Assembly (NCBI GenBank): GCA_040381035.1
Contig: JBEIHY010000031.1
Span: 1 to 35,217, forward strand
Direction: 5' to 3'
DNA from: REEB506 sp040381035
GTDB taxonomy: Bacteria > Pseudomonadota > Alphaproteobacteria > Caulobacterales > Aquidulcibacteraceae
DNA: 35,217 nt
The notes beneath the pieces are model-generated. The model was given only the letters and a program-made list of their open reading frames with translations. It was not told the DNA's origin and ran no database searches. The translations under genes and the position numbers were made by a program. This document shows positions 17,105 through 24,745 of the stretch, in pieces; the first letter of the stretch is position 1, and every line of letters begins with the position of its first letter.

Positions 17105-18516
17105 ATGACGATAACCAAACGCCCTGTATTGGCCGGTCTTGCGGGCTTGGCGAGCGCGCTGTTCACAGGCTAAGCGAAAGCGGCCGCCGCGCCAGCGGCG
17201 GGCCTGATCGGTGATTGGACGGGCATTCTTGGCGGGCCAGGCGGCTTGCGGCCGCGGCTGGCGATTGCTGCCGACGGCGCGGTGACGCTTTACAATCTGG
17301 ATCAGGGCGGTGCGCCGATCGCGACCGAGGCGGTCACCCTGTGCGCCGACGATATCCGCATCCAGGTTCCAGCGGTCAGGGGCCGGCTGGCCGGCTGGCC
17401 GGCAAGCTCGTCGGCAACGACATCCAAGCGACCTGGACGCAAGGCCGACCGCGCCCGCTTTTGTTGAAGCGCGGCGAGGCTGGCCAGTTCGCTGCGCCGA
17501 TCGCGGCGCTGACGCCAGAGGCGCTCGCGGCTTTGCGTGTGCAGGCGAGCTCCCCGGCGATCGCGGCGATGGCGCAGGCTCGTGGCGGCGCGGCGCGCGG
17601 CTGGGTCGATGGCGTGCGCCGGCTGGATGGCCCCGCCCAGGTTAGGCTCAACGATGTGTGGCATGTCGGCTCCATCACCAAGTCCATGCCCGCCACGCTC
17701 GTCGCGCGCCTCGTTGAGCAGGGCGCGGTGGCATGGACGGGCACTGTCGCCAGCCGACTGGGCGCCAAGCTCGGCGCCATTCCGCAGCCCTATGCCGACG
17801 CCAATTTCCTGCATTTGATGAGCCACCATGCCGGGCTCGGCGCGACTATCCCGATGCTGCAATTCCGAGCCTATCATGACAGCACCGCCGATGTGCGTGA
17901 CGACGGGCTGAAGTGGGCCAGCCAAGCCTTCAAGCAGAAACCCACGGCAGCGCTCGGCGCCTCCGGCGGCTATTCGAATTCCGGTTTCATCATCGCCGGC
18001 GCCATGGTGGAGCAAGCCACCCGCGAGCCCTGGGAAACACTGATCGCCAAGCATGTGTTTCAGCCGCTCGGCATGGCGCGCGCCGGGTTTGGTGCGCCGG
18101 TCGGCGATCAACCCTGGGGTCATTTCGCCAAGCTCATGTCCGCTGAGCACAACCCCATTGCGCCGGACACCACCGCCGACAATCCCGCCGTCCTCGGCCC
18201 CGCCGGCCGTGTGCATCTGCCGCTTGCTGATCTGATCGCATTCCTGCGCACCCATGCCGATCGCTCGGCGGTTCTTTCAGCCGCAAGCTGGGACCGACTG
18301 CATACCCCACCTTTCGGCGGCAATGGCGCGCTTGGCCTCGTCGTGCGCAAGGGCGGCCAGCTTTGGCGCAATGGCTCCAACACCATGTGGTAAGGCGAAA
18401 TCGCGATTGAACCGACGTCCGGCAAGGTCGCCGCCGCGCTCGCCAATGACGGCGTGTTGGAGAGCTGCCAGCTGGCGGTTACAACGGCGTTGGCGGGCGC
18501 ATTGGCGGCGGTGTGA
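17105..18516 (+). pseudogene. serine hydrolase (beta-lactamase/S12 family), three inactivating lesions
   Basis: A GGAG site 5 bp before ATG 17105 starts a signal peptide that is cut by TAA at 17171. Reading on gives GLIGDWTGILGGPGGLRP and a lipocalin-like N-terminal domain until an 8-bp tandem duplication at 17383-17398 shifts the frame. The main body from about 17400 holds the catalytic SITK (17671-17682), YSN at 17971-17979 and a C-terminal RNGSNTMW. A TAA at 18391 falls where relatives have Tyr (SNTMWY); the frame then continues with GEIAIEPTSGKVAAALAND to a TGA at 18514. Removing the three lesions restores a protein of about 467 residues. Intact, it would be a periplasmic serine hydrolase. 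Inactive as written. Confidence 0.92.
17383..17403 (+). repeat. 8-bp tandem duplication causing a frameshift
   Basis: CCGGCTGG occurs at 17383-17390 and 17391-17398, followed by a partial third copy CCGGC. Deleting one copy restores the reading RGRLAGKLVGNDIQATWTQG across the junction of the serine hydrolase gene. Confidence 0.93.
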
Positions 18517-18561
18517 GCGCGTGCCCTGGTGCGGACGTGAAAATCAGTTCATCATGATTTC

Positions 18562-19635
18562 ATGACGGATACGGATGATCTGGTCGCACGATCGGTGGGG
18601 GAGGCGGCGTTTTTTGAGCAGGCCGCCGCCTGCGCAGCGCTCGGCTCACCGTTTACGGCAGCGCTGCTGGAAGGGCTGGGCGTCGATGTCGCCGCCGGCG
18701 GCGCCTGTTTTCGGCTGATCCGCGGGCGGTTGGATCGGGCGGTGGGCGATGCGGTGGCGCTGCGCGTCGCCGGCGCGCTGCACGCCAGCGCCCTGAACAG
18801 TCGCGATAGCGCGCTGGCCGCAGCGTTCCCGACCGACAAGAAGCCAGGGGACGCCAAAGCGGCTGTCGCCGCCGCGCTCAATGCGTTTCGGAAAGACCGC
18901 GCCTGGTATGAGAGCTTTCTCACCCATGCCCCGCAAACCAATGAAGTGCGCCGCGCGATTGGCCTATTGCCGGCCTTTGCCGCAGCCGGTCGGGGCGGCG
19001 AGCCGCTTCATCTGCTTGAACTCGCCGCCAGCGCCGGCCTGCTGCAGCAATGGGACCGCTTTGCCTATCGCGCCCGCGATTGGGCCTGGGGCCAGACCAC
19101 CTCTGAAGCGCCCTTGATCGACACCGATTGGCAGGGGGCAGCGCCGGTGATGCCGGCGCGCATCCGCATTGATGCGCGCAGCGCCTGCGATCTCAATCCG
19201 CTTGATGTTCGCGACGCCGCCCAACGCCTGCGGTTAAAGAGTTTCGTGTGGGCCGATCAGCGCGATCGCCATCAGCGGCTCGATAAGGCCATTGCGCTGG
19301 CCATCGCCCATGGCCGTCCGCCCGATCAGGCAGATGCCGGCGAATGGCTGGCCAAAAAGCTCGACGGTCCGCTGCCGCGCGGCGCCACGATTGTCTATCA
19401 CAGCGTTGCTTTTCAATACTTTTCGCCTGCCACCCGCGCGCGCGTGCGCGGTGCTTTGGACAATGCCGGCACGGGCGCCGACGCCCAGCATCGGCTGATC
19501 TGGTTGCGGATGGAGCATGACAATGTGTTCGGCCAGGGCGACGGTTTCAGCATCGACCAGTTCAGCTGGCCGGGCCGCGTTCACCGCCGGCTGTGCGCCA
19601 TCGATCCGCATGGGCGCTGGGTACGCTGGGAGTAA
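18562..19635 (+). CDS. DUF2332 domain-containing protein
   Basis: A 357-residue DUF2332 protein, the usual length. Recognisable segments: an N-terminal FFEQAAACAALGSPFTAALLEGL, the helix NEVRRAIGLLPAFAA, the glycine-poor LHLLELAASAGLLQQWDRFAY, which resembles a methyltransferase-like motif I (ELGASAGLN in relatives), GCDLNPLDV-like ACDLNPLDV, and FVWADQRDRHQRLDKAIA. The final part VYHSVAFQYFSPATRARVR is also family-typical. Function is unknown, though a degenerate SAM-dependent methyltransferase fold is plausible. The ATG at 18562 has only a weak ribosome site. It precedes murB by 66 bp where murC would normally stand. Confidence 0.9.
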   Translation: MTDTDDLVARSVGEAAFFEQAAACAALGSPFTAALLEGLGVDVAAGGACFRLIRGRLDRAVGDAVALRVAGALHASALNSRDSALAAAFPTDKKPGDAKAAVAAALNAFRKDRAWYESFLTHAPQTNEVRRAIGLLPAFAAAGRGGEPLHLLELAASAGLLQQWDRFAYRARDWAWGQTTSEAPLIDTDWQGAAPVMPARIRIDARSACDLNPLDVRDAAQRLRLKSFVWADQRDRHQRLDKAIALAIAHGRPPDQADAGEWLAKKLDGPLPRGATIVYHSVAFQYFSPATRARVRGALDNAGTGADAQHRLIWLRMEHDNVFGQGDGFSIDQFSWPGRVHRRLCAIDPHGRWVRWE

Positions 19636-19701
19636 GGGGCCGCCAGGAAGCGCTGGCCTGCATTGACAGAACCGCCGGTTGCCCGTTCAACCGCCACGGC
19701 C

Positions 19702-20622
19702 ATGAGTACAACTCTATCCCTTCCGCCAGCGCGCGGGCGCGTGATCGCTAACGAGGCGCTGGCGCCGTTCACTTGGTTTCGCGTTGGCGGGCCTGCCCAG
19801 GCGCTGTTTCTGCCGGCCGACTGTGAGGATCTGGCCGCCTTTCTGGCTGCGCTCGATCCCACCATCGCGGTGACGGTGATTGGCGTCGGCTCCAATCTGA
19901 TCGTGCGCGATGGCGGCGTCGATGGCGTGGTGGTGCGGCTAGCGGGCAAAGCGTTTGGCGGTGTGCGCGATCTCGGCGCTGGGCGGTTGGAGGTCGGCGC
20001 TGGCGCGCTCGACGCCAAGGTGGCGGAAGCCGCCGCCGCGTTGGGCTACAGCGGGTTCGAGTTTCTCGTCGGCATTCCCGGCACGATCGGCGGGGCGCTG
20101 CGCATGAATGCCGGCTGTTATGAGCGTGAAATCAAGGATGTGCTGGTGTCGGCCCATGGCGTGGACAGGGCCGGGCGGGCGGTCGCGTTTGGCGCGGCCG
20201 AAGCCGGCTTCAGCTACCGCCATTCGGCGTTCCCGGAGACGGTGATCTTCACCCATGCGGTTCTCCAGGGCGAACCCGGCGGCGATCCGACCGCCATCAA
20301 AGCGCAAATGCACGCCTTTCGCGCCCGTCGTGAAGCCGCCCAGCCGATCCGAGAAAAGACCGGCGGCTCTACCTTCGCCAATCCCGATCCGCCGGGAACG
20401 CCCAATCAGCGCCGCGCCTGGGCCGTCATCGACGCCGCAGGTCTTCGCGGGCGCCGGCGCGGCGGCGCCGTGATCAGTGAAAAGCACTGCAATTTTCTGA
20501 TCAATGTCGCTGAGGCAACGGCCGCTGATATTGAGGGGCTTGGCGAGGAGATGCGCGCAGCGGTGAAAGCCCACAGCGGCGTTGAACTAAGTTGGGAAAT
20601 CAAACGGATCGGCAAACCCTGA
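19702..20622 (+). CDS. murB: UDP-N-acetylmuramate dehydrogenase
   Basis: A 306-residue MurB, which reduces UDP-GlcNAc-enolpyruvate to UDP-MurNAc with NADPH and FAD in peptidoglycan precursor synthesis. Visible: TWFRVGGPA (24-32), IGVGSNLIVRDGG (60-72, FAD), GIPGTIGGALRMNAGCY (124-140), SYRHS (171-175), the catalytic GGSTFANP with Ser223, and SEKHCNFLIN (259-268). The short Tyr-loop region and length fit type II MurB. ATG 19702 was preferred to an in-frame TTG at 19663, which adds a non-conserved leader. First recognisable dcw gene here; murC is not upstream. Confidence 0.97.
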   Translation: MSTTLSLPPARGRVIANEALAPFTWFRVGGPAQALFLPADCEDLAAFLAALDPTIAVTVIGVGSNLIVRDGGVDGVVVRLAGKAFGGVRDLGAGRLEVGAGALDAKVAEAAAALGYSGFEFLVGIPGTIGGALRMNAGCYEREIKDVLVSAHGVDRAGRAVAFGAAEAGFSYRHSAFPETVIFTHAVLQGEPGGDPTAIKAQMHAFRARREAAQPIREKTGGSTFANPDPPGTPNQRRAWAVIDAAGLRGRRRGGAVISEKHCNFLINVAEATAADIEGLGEEMRAAVKAHSGVELSWEIKRIGKP

Positions 20623-20630
20623 CCGGAGGC

Positions 20631-20762
20631 TCAGCGCCCGAGCATCGGCCCCACGCCGCCAGCCACGGCTGCAATAGCCAGACCCAAACCCAAAAGCCAA
20701 ATCGCAAATGCGGTTCGTTTGCGCCGGATGGGCGCGTCGATCGGCGGGGGGGCGTCGGTCAT
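20631..20762 (-). CDS. 43-residue single-span small membrane protein
   Basis: A short ORF with a Pro/Asp N-terminus (MTDAPPPIDAP), a basic patch IRRKR at 12-16, one hydrophobic span (about residues 19-37, FAIWLLGLGLAIAAVAG) and the end PMLGR. The positive-inside rule predicts the N-terminus in the cytoplasm. It lies on the minus strand between murB and ddl, 42 bp downstream of the TIR-like gene and in the same direction, so the two may form an operon. No clear ribosome site precedes the ATG, which lowers confidence. No family recognised. Confidence 0.5.
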   Translation of the reverse strand: MTDAPPPIDAPIRRKRTAFAIWLLGLGLAIAAVAGGVGPMLGR

Positions 20763-20804
20763 AGGTGGGGTATGCCGTGGGTGCGGTGAATGTCGCATGA
20801 ACTT

Positions 20805-21344
20805 TTAGCCGAGTTTTTGGAGAAGCGCGAGCCCGGCGATGCAAATGCCCACAACAGCGAGCGCGGCCATCCAGGCCCACCCCCTTGTCTTGGCCGGTTT
20901 GACGGCTTGAACCTTCGGCTCTGACCACGCGCCGGCTGTTGCGGCTGGCGTCGCTTGCAATCGGGAAGCGCAGCCGGCGGCGCGCGCAGCTTTGGGGGGG
21001 GCGCTTAAAGTGGCGGTGAGGGCCGCCAAGCCGCGCCGCCAATCGGTCAAATCGATCATCACGGCGTCGCCCAGGGGGCCAACGCCGTGTTCAATACGCG
21101 CCGCCACCAGCTTGCCCTTGGCCTTGGCCATGGCGGCCTGCAGCAGCAAAGCGGGTGAGCGCAGCGCCTGGCGCGACCACAAGACCACCACCGCCTGGCT
21201 GGCTTCGGCCTGGGCGGCGCTGCGCTGGCGCGTTGCCGGGGCGGGGGCGGCCGAAACGCTCAAACCGGCTTCGGTCAAACTAAACAGCAAGTGTTCGCCA
21301 TATGGCGCATCGGCTTCGGCATAGCGCAACAGGATCGGCGCCAT
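20805..21344 (-). CDS. TIR-like domain protein with C-terminal membrane anchor
   Basis: A 179-residue protein. Residues 3-115 resemble a TIR domain: strand A and helix A as ILLRYAEADAPYGEHLLFSL (relatives: FISYxxxD), then a basic loop, then VVVLWSRQALRSPALLLQAAMAKA (52-75), matching the VxxxSxxxxxSxWxxxE stretch. The aromatic and the Glu that serves as NADase catalytic residue in TIR enzymes appear as Leu and Gln68/69, so it is probably not an NADase. Residues 116-153 are an Ala/Pro/Lys linker and 156-175 one membrane span (WAWMAALAVVGICIAGLALL), leaving the domain cytoplasmic. GGGGA precedes the start. It is inverted within the dcw cluster. The TIR assignment is by eye and moderately sure. 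Confidence 0.72.
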   Translation of the reverse strand: MAPILLRYAEADAPYGEHLLFSLTEAGLSVSAAPAPATRQRSAAQAEASQAVVVLWSRQALRSPALLLQAAMAKAKGKLVAARIEHGVGPLGDAVMIDLTDWRRGLAALTATLSAPPKAARAAGCASRLQATPAATAGAWSEPKVQAVKPAKTRGWAWMAALAVVGICIAGLALLQKLG

Positions 21345-21613
21345 TCAAGTCCCCCAGCGGTTGATTTTGGTCATATTGGCGGCGGAGCGGGGCCCGCCCA
21401 AGCCCGACTTTGGCGCCGGGGCCCCCGCGCTTGGCCGGCGCCCAATCAAGCGGCGCCGGCGCCCTCCTAAAGTTCATCTTTCGGCAACGAAAAATACTCG
21501 CTTCGCCCTTGTCGGGCCTCAGTCCTTCTTAACTCTGCCAGGTGTTTTTGAATGGGCTTCAAAGACGGCAATGAGCGCCGGAAGGGCTGCTTCAAGCCGC
21601 GTGGGAGATGGGT
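21345..21613. promoter_or_regulatory. divergent spacer between the TIR-like gene and ddl
   Basis: 269 bp without a gene. It must contain the promoters of the minus-strand pair and, at least in part, of ddl-ftsQ-ftsA. The left half is very GC-rich with nested GGCGCC palindromes (about 21410-21465). The right half is less GC-rich around 21478-21555. No -35/-10 pair could be fixed with confidence. Confidence 0.4.
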
Positions 21614-22522
21614 ATGCGGGTTGTCGTGCTGTTAGGGGGCTTGAGCCCCGAACGCAGCGTTTCGCTGTCGACTGGCGCCGGCGTTGTGGCGGCGGTCGAA
21701 CGGTTGGGCCATCAGGTTCTGGGCGTTGATCCCCAAGAGCCGCAATGGCCCGAACAGATCAAGGCGTTCGCGCCGGATGTGGTGTTCAACGCCCTGCATG
21801 GCGAATGGGGCGAGGATGGCCGCATTCAGGGCGTGCTCGATTTCATGCGCGTGCCTTATACCCATTCCGGCGTTCTGGCCTCTGCCATCGCCATGGACAA
21901 AGCGCGCTCAAAAGCCGTGTTCGCCGCCGCCGGCCTGCCATTGGCCAAAGACCGCGTCATGAACCGCCTAGAGGCCGCCAAGACCCATCCGCTGCCGGTT
22001 CCTTATGTTGTGAAGCCGAATGTCGGCGGATCATCGTACGGCGTCTTTATCGTGCGTCAGGGCGCCAATCGACCGCCCGAACAACTGCTTGATCCCGATT
22101 GGGCCTATGGCGAGACGGTGATGGTCGAAGAATTCATCGCCGGCAAGGAACTCACCGTGGCGGTGCTGGGCGATCGGGCGCTGGCCGTTACTGAAATCGT
22201 ACCGGCTGGCGAGTGGTATGATTTTGACGCCAAATATGCCGAGGGCGGCTCGCGCCATGAACTGCCGGCCAAGATCCCGGCAGAAGTGACTGCGGAATGT
22301 TTGCGCGTCGCCAAAGCCGCCCATGACGCTTTGGGCTGTCGCGGATTGTCGCGGTCCGATTTTCGTTACGATTCCGAAACGGCTCGTCTGGTTCTGTTGG
22401 AGGTCAACACCCAGCCGGGCATGACCCCGACATCGCTGGCCCCCGAACAGGCGGCTCATGTCGGCATGACCTATGACCAGCTGGTGCAATGGATGCTGGA
22501 GGACGCCTCATGGCCGCGATGA
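21614..22522 (+). CDS. ddl: D-alanine--D-alanine ligase
   Basis: A 302-residue ATP-grasp ligase joining two D-Ala for the peptidoglycan pentapeptide; cytoplasmic. Motifs: VVVLLGGLSPERSVSLSTG at the N-terminus (binds the first D-Ala), NALHGEWGEDGRIQG (about 57-71), YTHSGVLASAIAMDKARSK, the ATP-grasp VVKPNVGGSSYGVF, EEFIAGKELTVAVLG, and EVNTQPGMTPTSLAPEQA at the Mg2+/D-Ala site. DdlB-type length. ATG 21614 is favoured over ATG 21608 because GGGAG (21603-21607) is 6 bp upstream of it. ftsQ begins inside the 3' end of this gene. Confidence 0.97.
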   Translation: MRVVVLLGGLSPERSVSLSTGAGVVAAVERLGHQVLGVDPQEPQWPEQIKAFAPDVVFNALHGEWGEDGRIQGVLDFMRVPYTHSGVLASAIAMDKARSKAVFAAAGLPLAKDRVMNRLEAAKTHPLPVPYVVKPNVGGSSYGVFIVRQGANRPPEQLLDPDWAYGETVMVEEFIAGKELTVAVLGDRALAVTEIVPAGEWYDFDAKYAEGGSRHELPAKIPAEVTAECLRVAKAAHDALGCRGLSRSDFRYDSETARLVLLEVNTQPGMTPTSLAPEQAAHVGMTYDQLVQWMLEDASWPR

Positions 22523-23391
22523 AACCGCGCCGCACTGGGCGGGGTGCGCCCCCGCCGCCGCCGCAACCGAAAAAGGTTGCGCGCCTGGCCATGTTGCAAA
22601 TGGTCGGCGCCGGTCGTCGCGGCGGGGCGCCGACGCCCAAGTCCTTGTTGCCGGGGCTTTTGCTGCTGGTTGGCGGCTCGCTTGCCGGGGCGATGTGGAT
22701 GGGCGGCTCGCTGGTCGACGCCCGCAATGCTTTGGCCGAAGTGGCGGACGGCGTCGCCGCCAAGGCCGGCTTCCAGATGGCTGTTGAAATTGGCGGCGTT
22801 GCCGGTCAGCGCGCGGCCGATGTTGAAAAGGCCGTCCATGACGCTGCGGGACGTTCGCTGTTTGCCGCCGAGCCGCGGGTAATCAAGCAGCAGATCGAAC
22901 AGATCGACTGGGTGCAAAATGTCCGTGTTGCGCGGCTGTGGCCCAACAAACTGGTCGTGGCGGTGGAGCGGCGCGAGGCGGTGGCCCGCTGGCGCGTGGA
23001 AGGCCGCACGCTGACGATTGACGCCGCCGGTCGCCCGATCGCGGCCACCCCGGGCAAGGACGACGGCCTGCCTTTGCTGATCGGCGCTGGCGCTGGACCG
23101 GCTGCGTCGCCCGCATTGGCTGCACTGGAAGCCCGCCCGTTGCTCGCCATGCGCGTTGCAAGCCTGACTTATGTCCATCAGCGCCGCTGGACGGTGCAAC
23201 TCAAGAACGGCCCAAGCTTGATGTTGCCGGCCGGCGATGTGGCTGGCGCACTCGATCGCTTTGCCGCCGCCGAGGCGCGCTATGGTTTGAAGACGCGCGC
23301 GCTTGCCCGCATCGACCTGCGCGCGCCGGGCCAGGTGGTGATTGCGCCGGCGTCGCAACTGTCCGGCGCTCCCGGTCACAGCGATGTATAA
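22510..23391 (+). CDS. ftsQ: cell division protein FtsQ
   Basis: A 293-residue bitopic division protein linking early and late divisome parts and FtsB/FtsL. N-terminal cytoplasmic tail rich in Arg/Pro (to about 45), one membrane span (about 46-66, LLPGLLLLVGGSLAGAMWMG), the POTRA domain with EIGGVAGQRAADVEKAVHDA and IEQIDWVQNVRVARLWPNKLVVAVERREAVARW, then a beta domain to the end. ATG 22510 has GGAGGA 6 bp upstream; ATG 22519 would give an ATGA overlap with ddl and is the alternative. The overlap with ddl shows tight coupling. Confidence 0.95.
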   Translation: MAAMKPRRTGRGAPPPPPQPKKVARLAMLQMVGAGRRGGAPTPKSLLPGLLLLVGGSLAGAMWMGGSLVDARNALAEVADGVAAKAGFQMAVEIGGVAGQRAADVEKAVHDAAGRSLFAAEPRVIKQQIEQIDWVQNVRVARLWPNKLVVAVERREAVARWRVEGRTLTIDAAGRPIAATPGKDDGLPLLIGAGAGPAASPALAALEARPLLAMRVASLTYVHQRRWTVQLKNGPSLMLPAGDVAGALDRFAAAEARYGLKTRALARIDLRAPGQVVIAPASQLSGAPGHSDV

Positions 23392-23400
23392 GGGCCCAGC

Positions 23401-24654
23401 ATGATCGCCGACGACGCCTTTGGGCTGATTGATCTTGGCGCTTCGCGCACGCTCGCCATGATTGGCGCGCGCGACGCCTTTGGCGGCGTGCGTCTGGTCG
23501 GGATTGGCGCTGTCGCCCAAACTGAGGGCGATGATCCCGCCCGCTCCATCAAGCTGGCGCTTGCCCGCGCCGAACAAATGGCCGGCTTTGTGCTGGAAAA
23601 TGTCGCGCTGGTGTGCGGTCATTCCAGCATGTCGAGCCGCCGCGCCGCAGCGGCCTGCCGTGTGCAAGCCGAGCGCACCAGCGAGGCCGACGCCCGCGCC
23701 GCGCTCAATGCCGCGGCTGTGGCCGGCAATACCCCGCAGCGGGCGCGCTTGAGCGTTGCCGCGATGGGCTATCAAGTCGATGATGGCGCGCTGTGCGCCG
23801 ATCCGCGCGGTCAGGCCGGCTCGATCATCACGGCGCACGCCAATATCGTCAGCGTTGCGGAAGCCGAAATCACGCGCGTGCGCGATCTGTTGGATGATGT
23901 TGGCCTTGGCCTCAATCACATCATCGCCGGACCGCAGGCGGCTGCATTGGCCGTCACCAGCAGCGAAGCGCGCGACAGCGGGGCCATCACCCTTGATATC
24001 GGCGCGGCCGGTATTGGCTTGTGCATCCATGTTGGCGGCGGCGTTGCCCATTGCGAAGTGGTTGCGGGCGGCGGGGCCAATGTCACGGCCGCTTTGGCCC
24101 GCCGGCTTGGCGCGCCTGTGGCCGTGGCCGAACGCGCCAAGCTGTTGTTTGGCGGCTTTCAGCCGGGCGCGGCCCGGTTTGTCGATATTCCGCGCATCGG
24201 CGGCGATGGCCGGCTGGATGTCACCTCAACCACCCGCGCCGACATTGCCGAACCGATTGCGGCGGCTCTTGACGCCCAGTTCACCGCCATCCGCGCCGCG
24301 ATCATGCGCCACGCCCCGGTCGCCTTTGTCGAGTGTTGGCCGGTGGCGATCACCGGCGGAGGCGCGGAATTGGCCGGCATTGAAGTTATTGCGGCCTCCG
24401 CGATCGGGCTGCCGGTCAAGATCGCGCGGGCAAGCGCTTTTCCGGAATTGAGCCACGGCGCGGCCAGCGGTTCGGTCAGCGCGGCGGCTGGCGGCCTGAT
24501 GCTGCTGGGCGCGCGTCGCGCCCGACAACCGGGCGAACGGCGCCTGCAAACGCGACGAACCACACCCTTGCGGGCGTTTGGCGGGCCAGTCTCGCCGGCA
24601 GCGGTGGGAAAAATCGCGCATCGCGCCTGGGAATGGCTGCGCGCAAACTTCTAA
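23401..24654 (+). CDS. ftsA: cell division protein FtsA, divergent
   Basis: A 417-residue actin-fold protein that anchors FtsZ to the membrane. Recognition rests on position between ftsQ and ftsZ and on the layout: FGLIDLGASRTLAMIGA (phosphate 1), a 1C-like subdomain, VAEAEITRVRDLLDDVGLGL and IAGPQAAALAV (like the family's NxxSxxAGxEVxxIxxxPxA), LDIGAAGIGLCIHVGGGVAH (phosphate 2), GGGANVTAALARRLG, VAITGGGAELAGIEVIA (adenosine), and a C-terminal amphipathic helix KIAHRAWEWLRANF (membrane targeting). Several usually constant residues differ, for example the Thr-rich DxGxxTT of phosphate 2. It begins 9 bp after ftsQ. Confidence 0.93.
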   Translation: MIADDAFGLIDLGASRTLAMIGARDAFGGVRLVGIGAVAQTEGDDPARSIKLALARAEQMAGFVLENVALVCGHSSMSSRRAAAACRVQAERTSEADARAALNAAAVAGNTPQRARLSVAAMGYQVDDGALCADPRGQAGSIITAHANIVSVAEAEITRVRDLLDDVGLGLNHIIAGPQAAALAVTSSEARDSGAITLDIGAAGIGLCIHVGGGVAHCEVVAGGGANVTAALARRLGAPVAVAERAKLLFGGFQPGAARFVDIPRIGGDGRLDVTSTTRADIAEPIAAALDAQFTAIRAAIMRHAPVAFVECWPVAITGGGAELAGIEVIAASAIGLPVKIARASAFPELSHGAASGSVSAAAGGLMLLGARRARQPGERRLQTRRTTPLRAFGGPVSPAAVGKIAHRAWEWLRANF

Positions 24655-24668
24655 TTCGCTGCGAAGCA

Positions 24669-24711
24669 CCCTACTTTTACACCGATTCACCGCTTAAATG
24701 CCGGTGTAGGG
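24669..24711 (+). promoter_or_regulatory. ftsZ upstream region with dyad and GANTC site
   Basis: The 91-bp ftsA-ftsZ spacer contains CCCTAC (24669-24674) and ACACCG (24679-24684), both complementary to CGGTGTAGGG (24702-24711). A hairpin with an internal bulge could form 35 bp before the ftsZ start. GATTC (24684-24688), a CcrM-type GANTC methylation site, and TTAAAT (24694-24699), a possible -10, lie in the loop. A promoter here is inference. Confidence 0.4.
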
Positions 24712-24745
24712 CGGTCCGGGCGCGCGGCCGCGACAGGAGCCGGGA

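Noticed and set aside
19663..19701. TTG start 13 codons upstream for murB
   Set aside because: The added residues are not conserved and the ATG at 19702 gives the standard N-terminus.
22471..24051. 526-codon minus-strand ORF across ftsQ and ftsA
   Set aside because: Antisense to two essential, recognisable genes, with no ribosome site and a His/Arg/Gln-rich translation typical of shadow frames.
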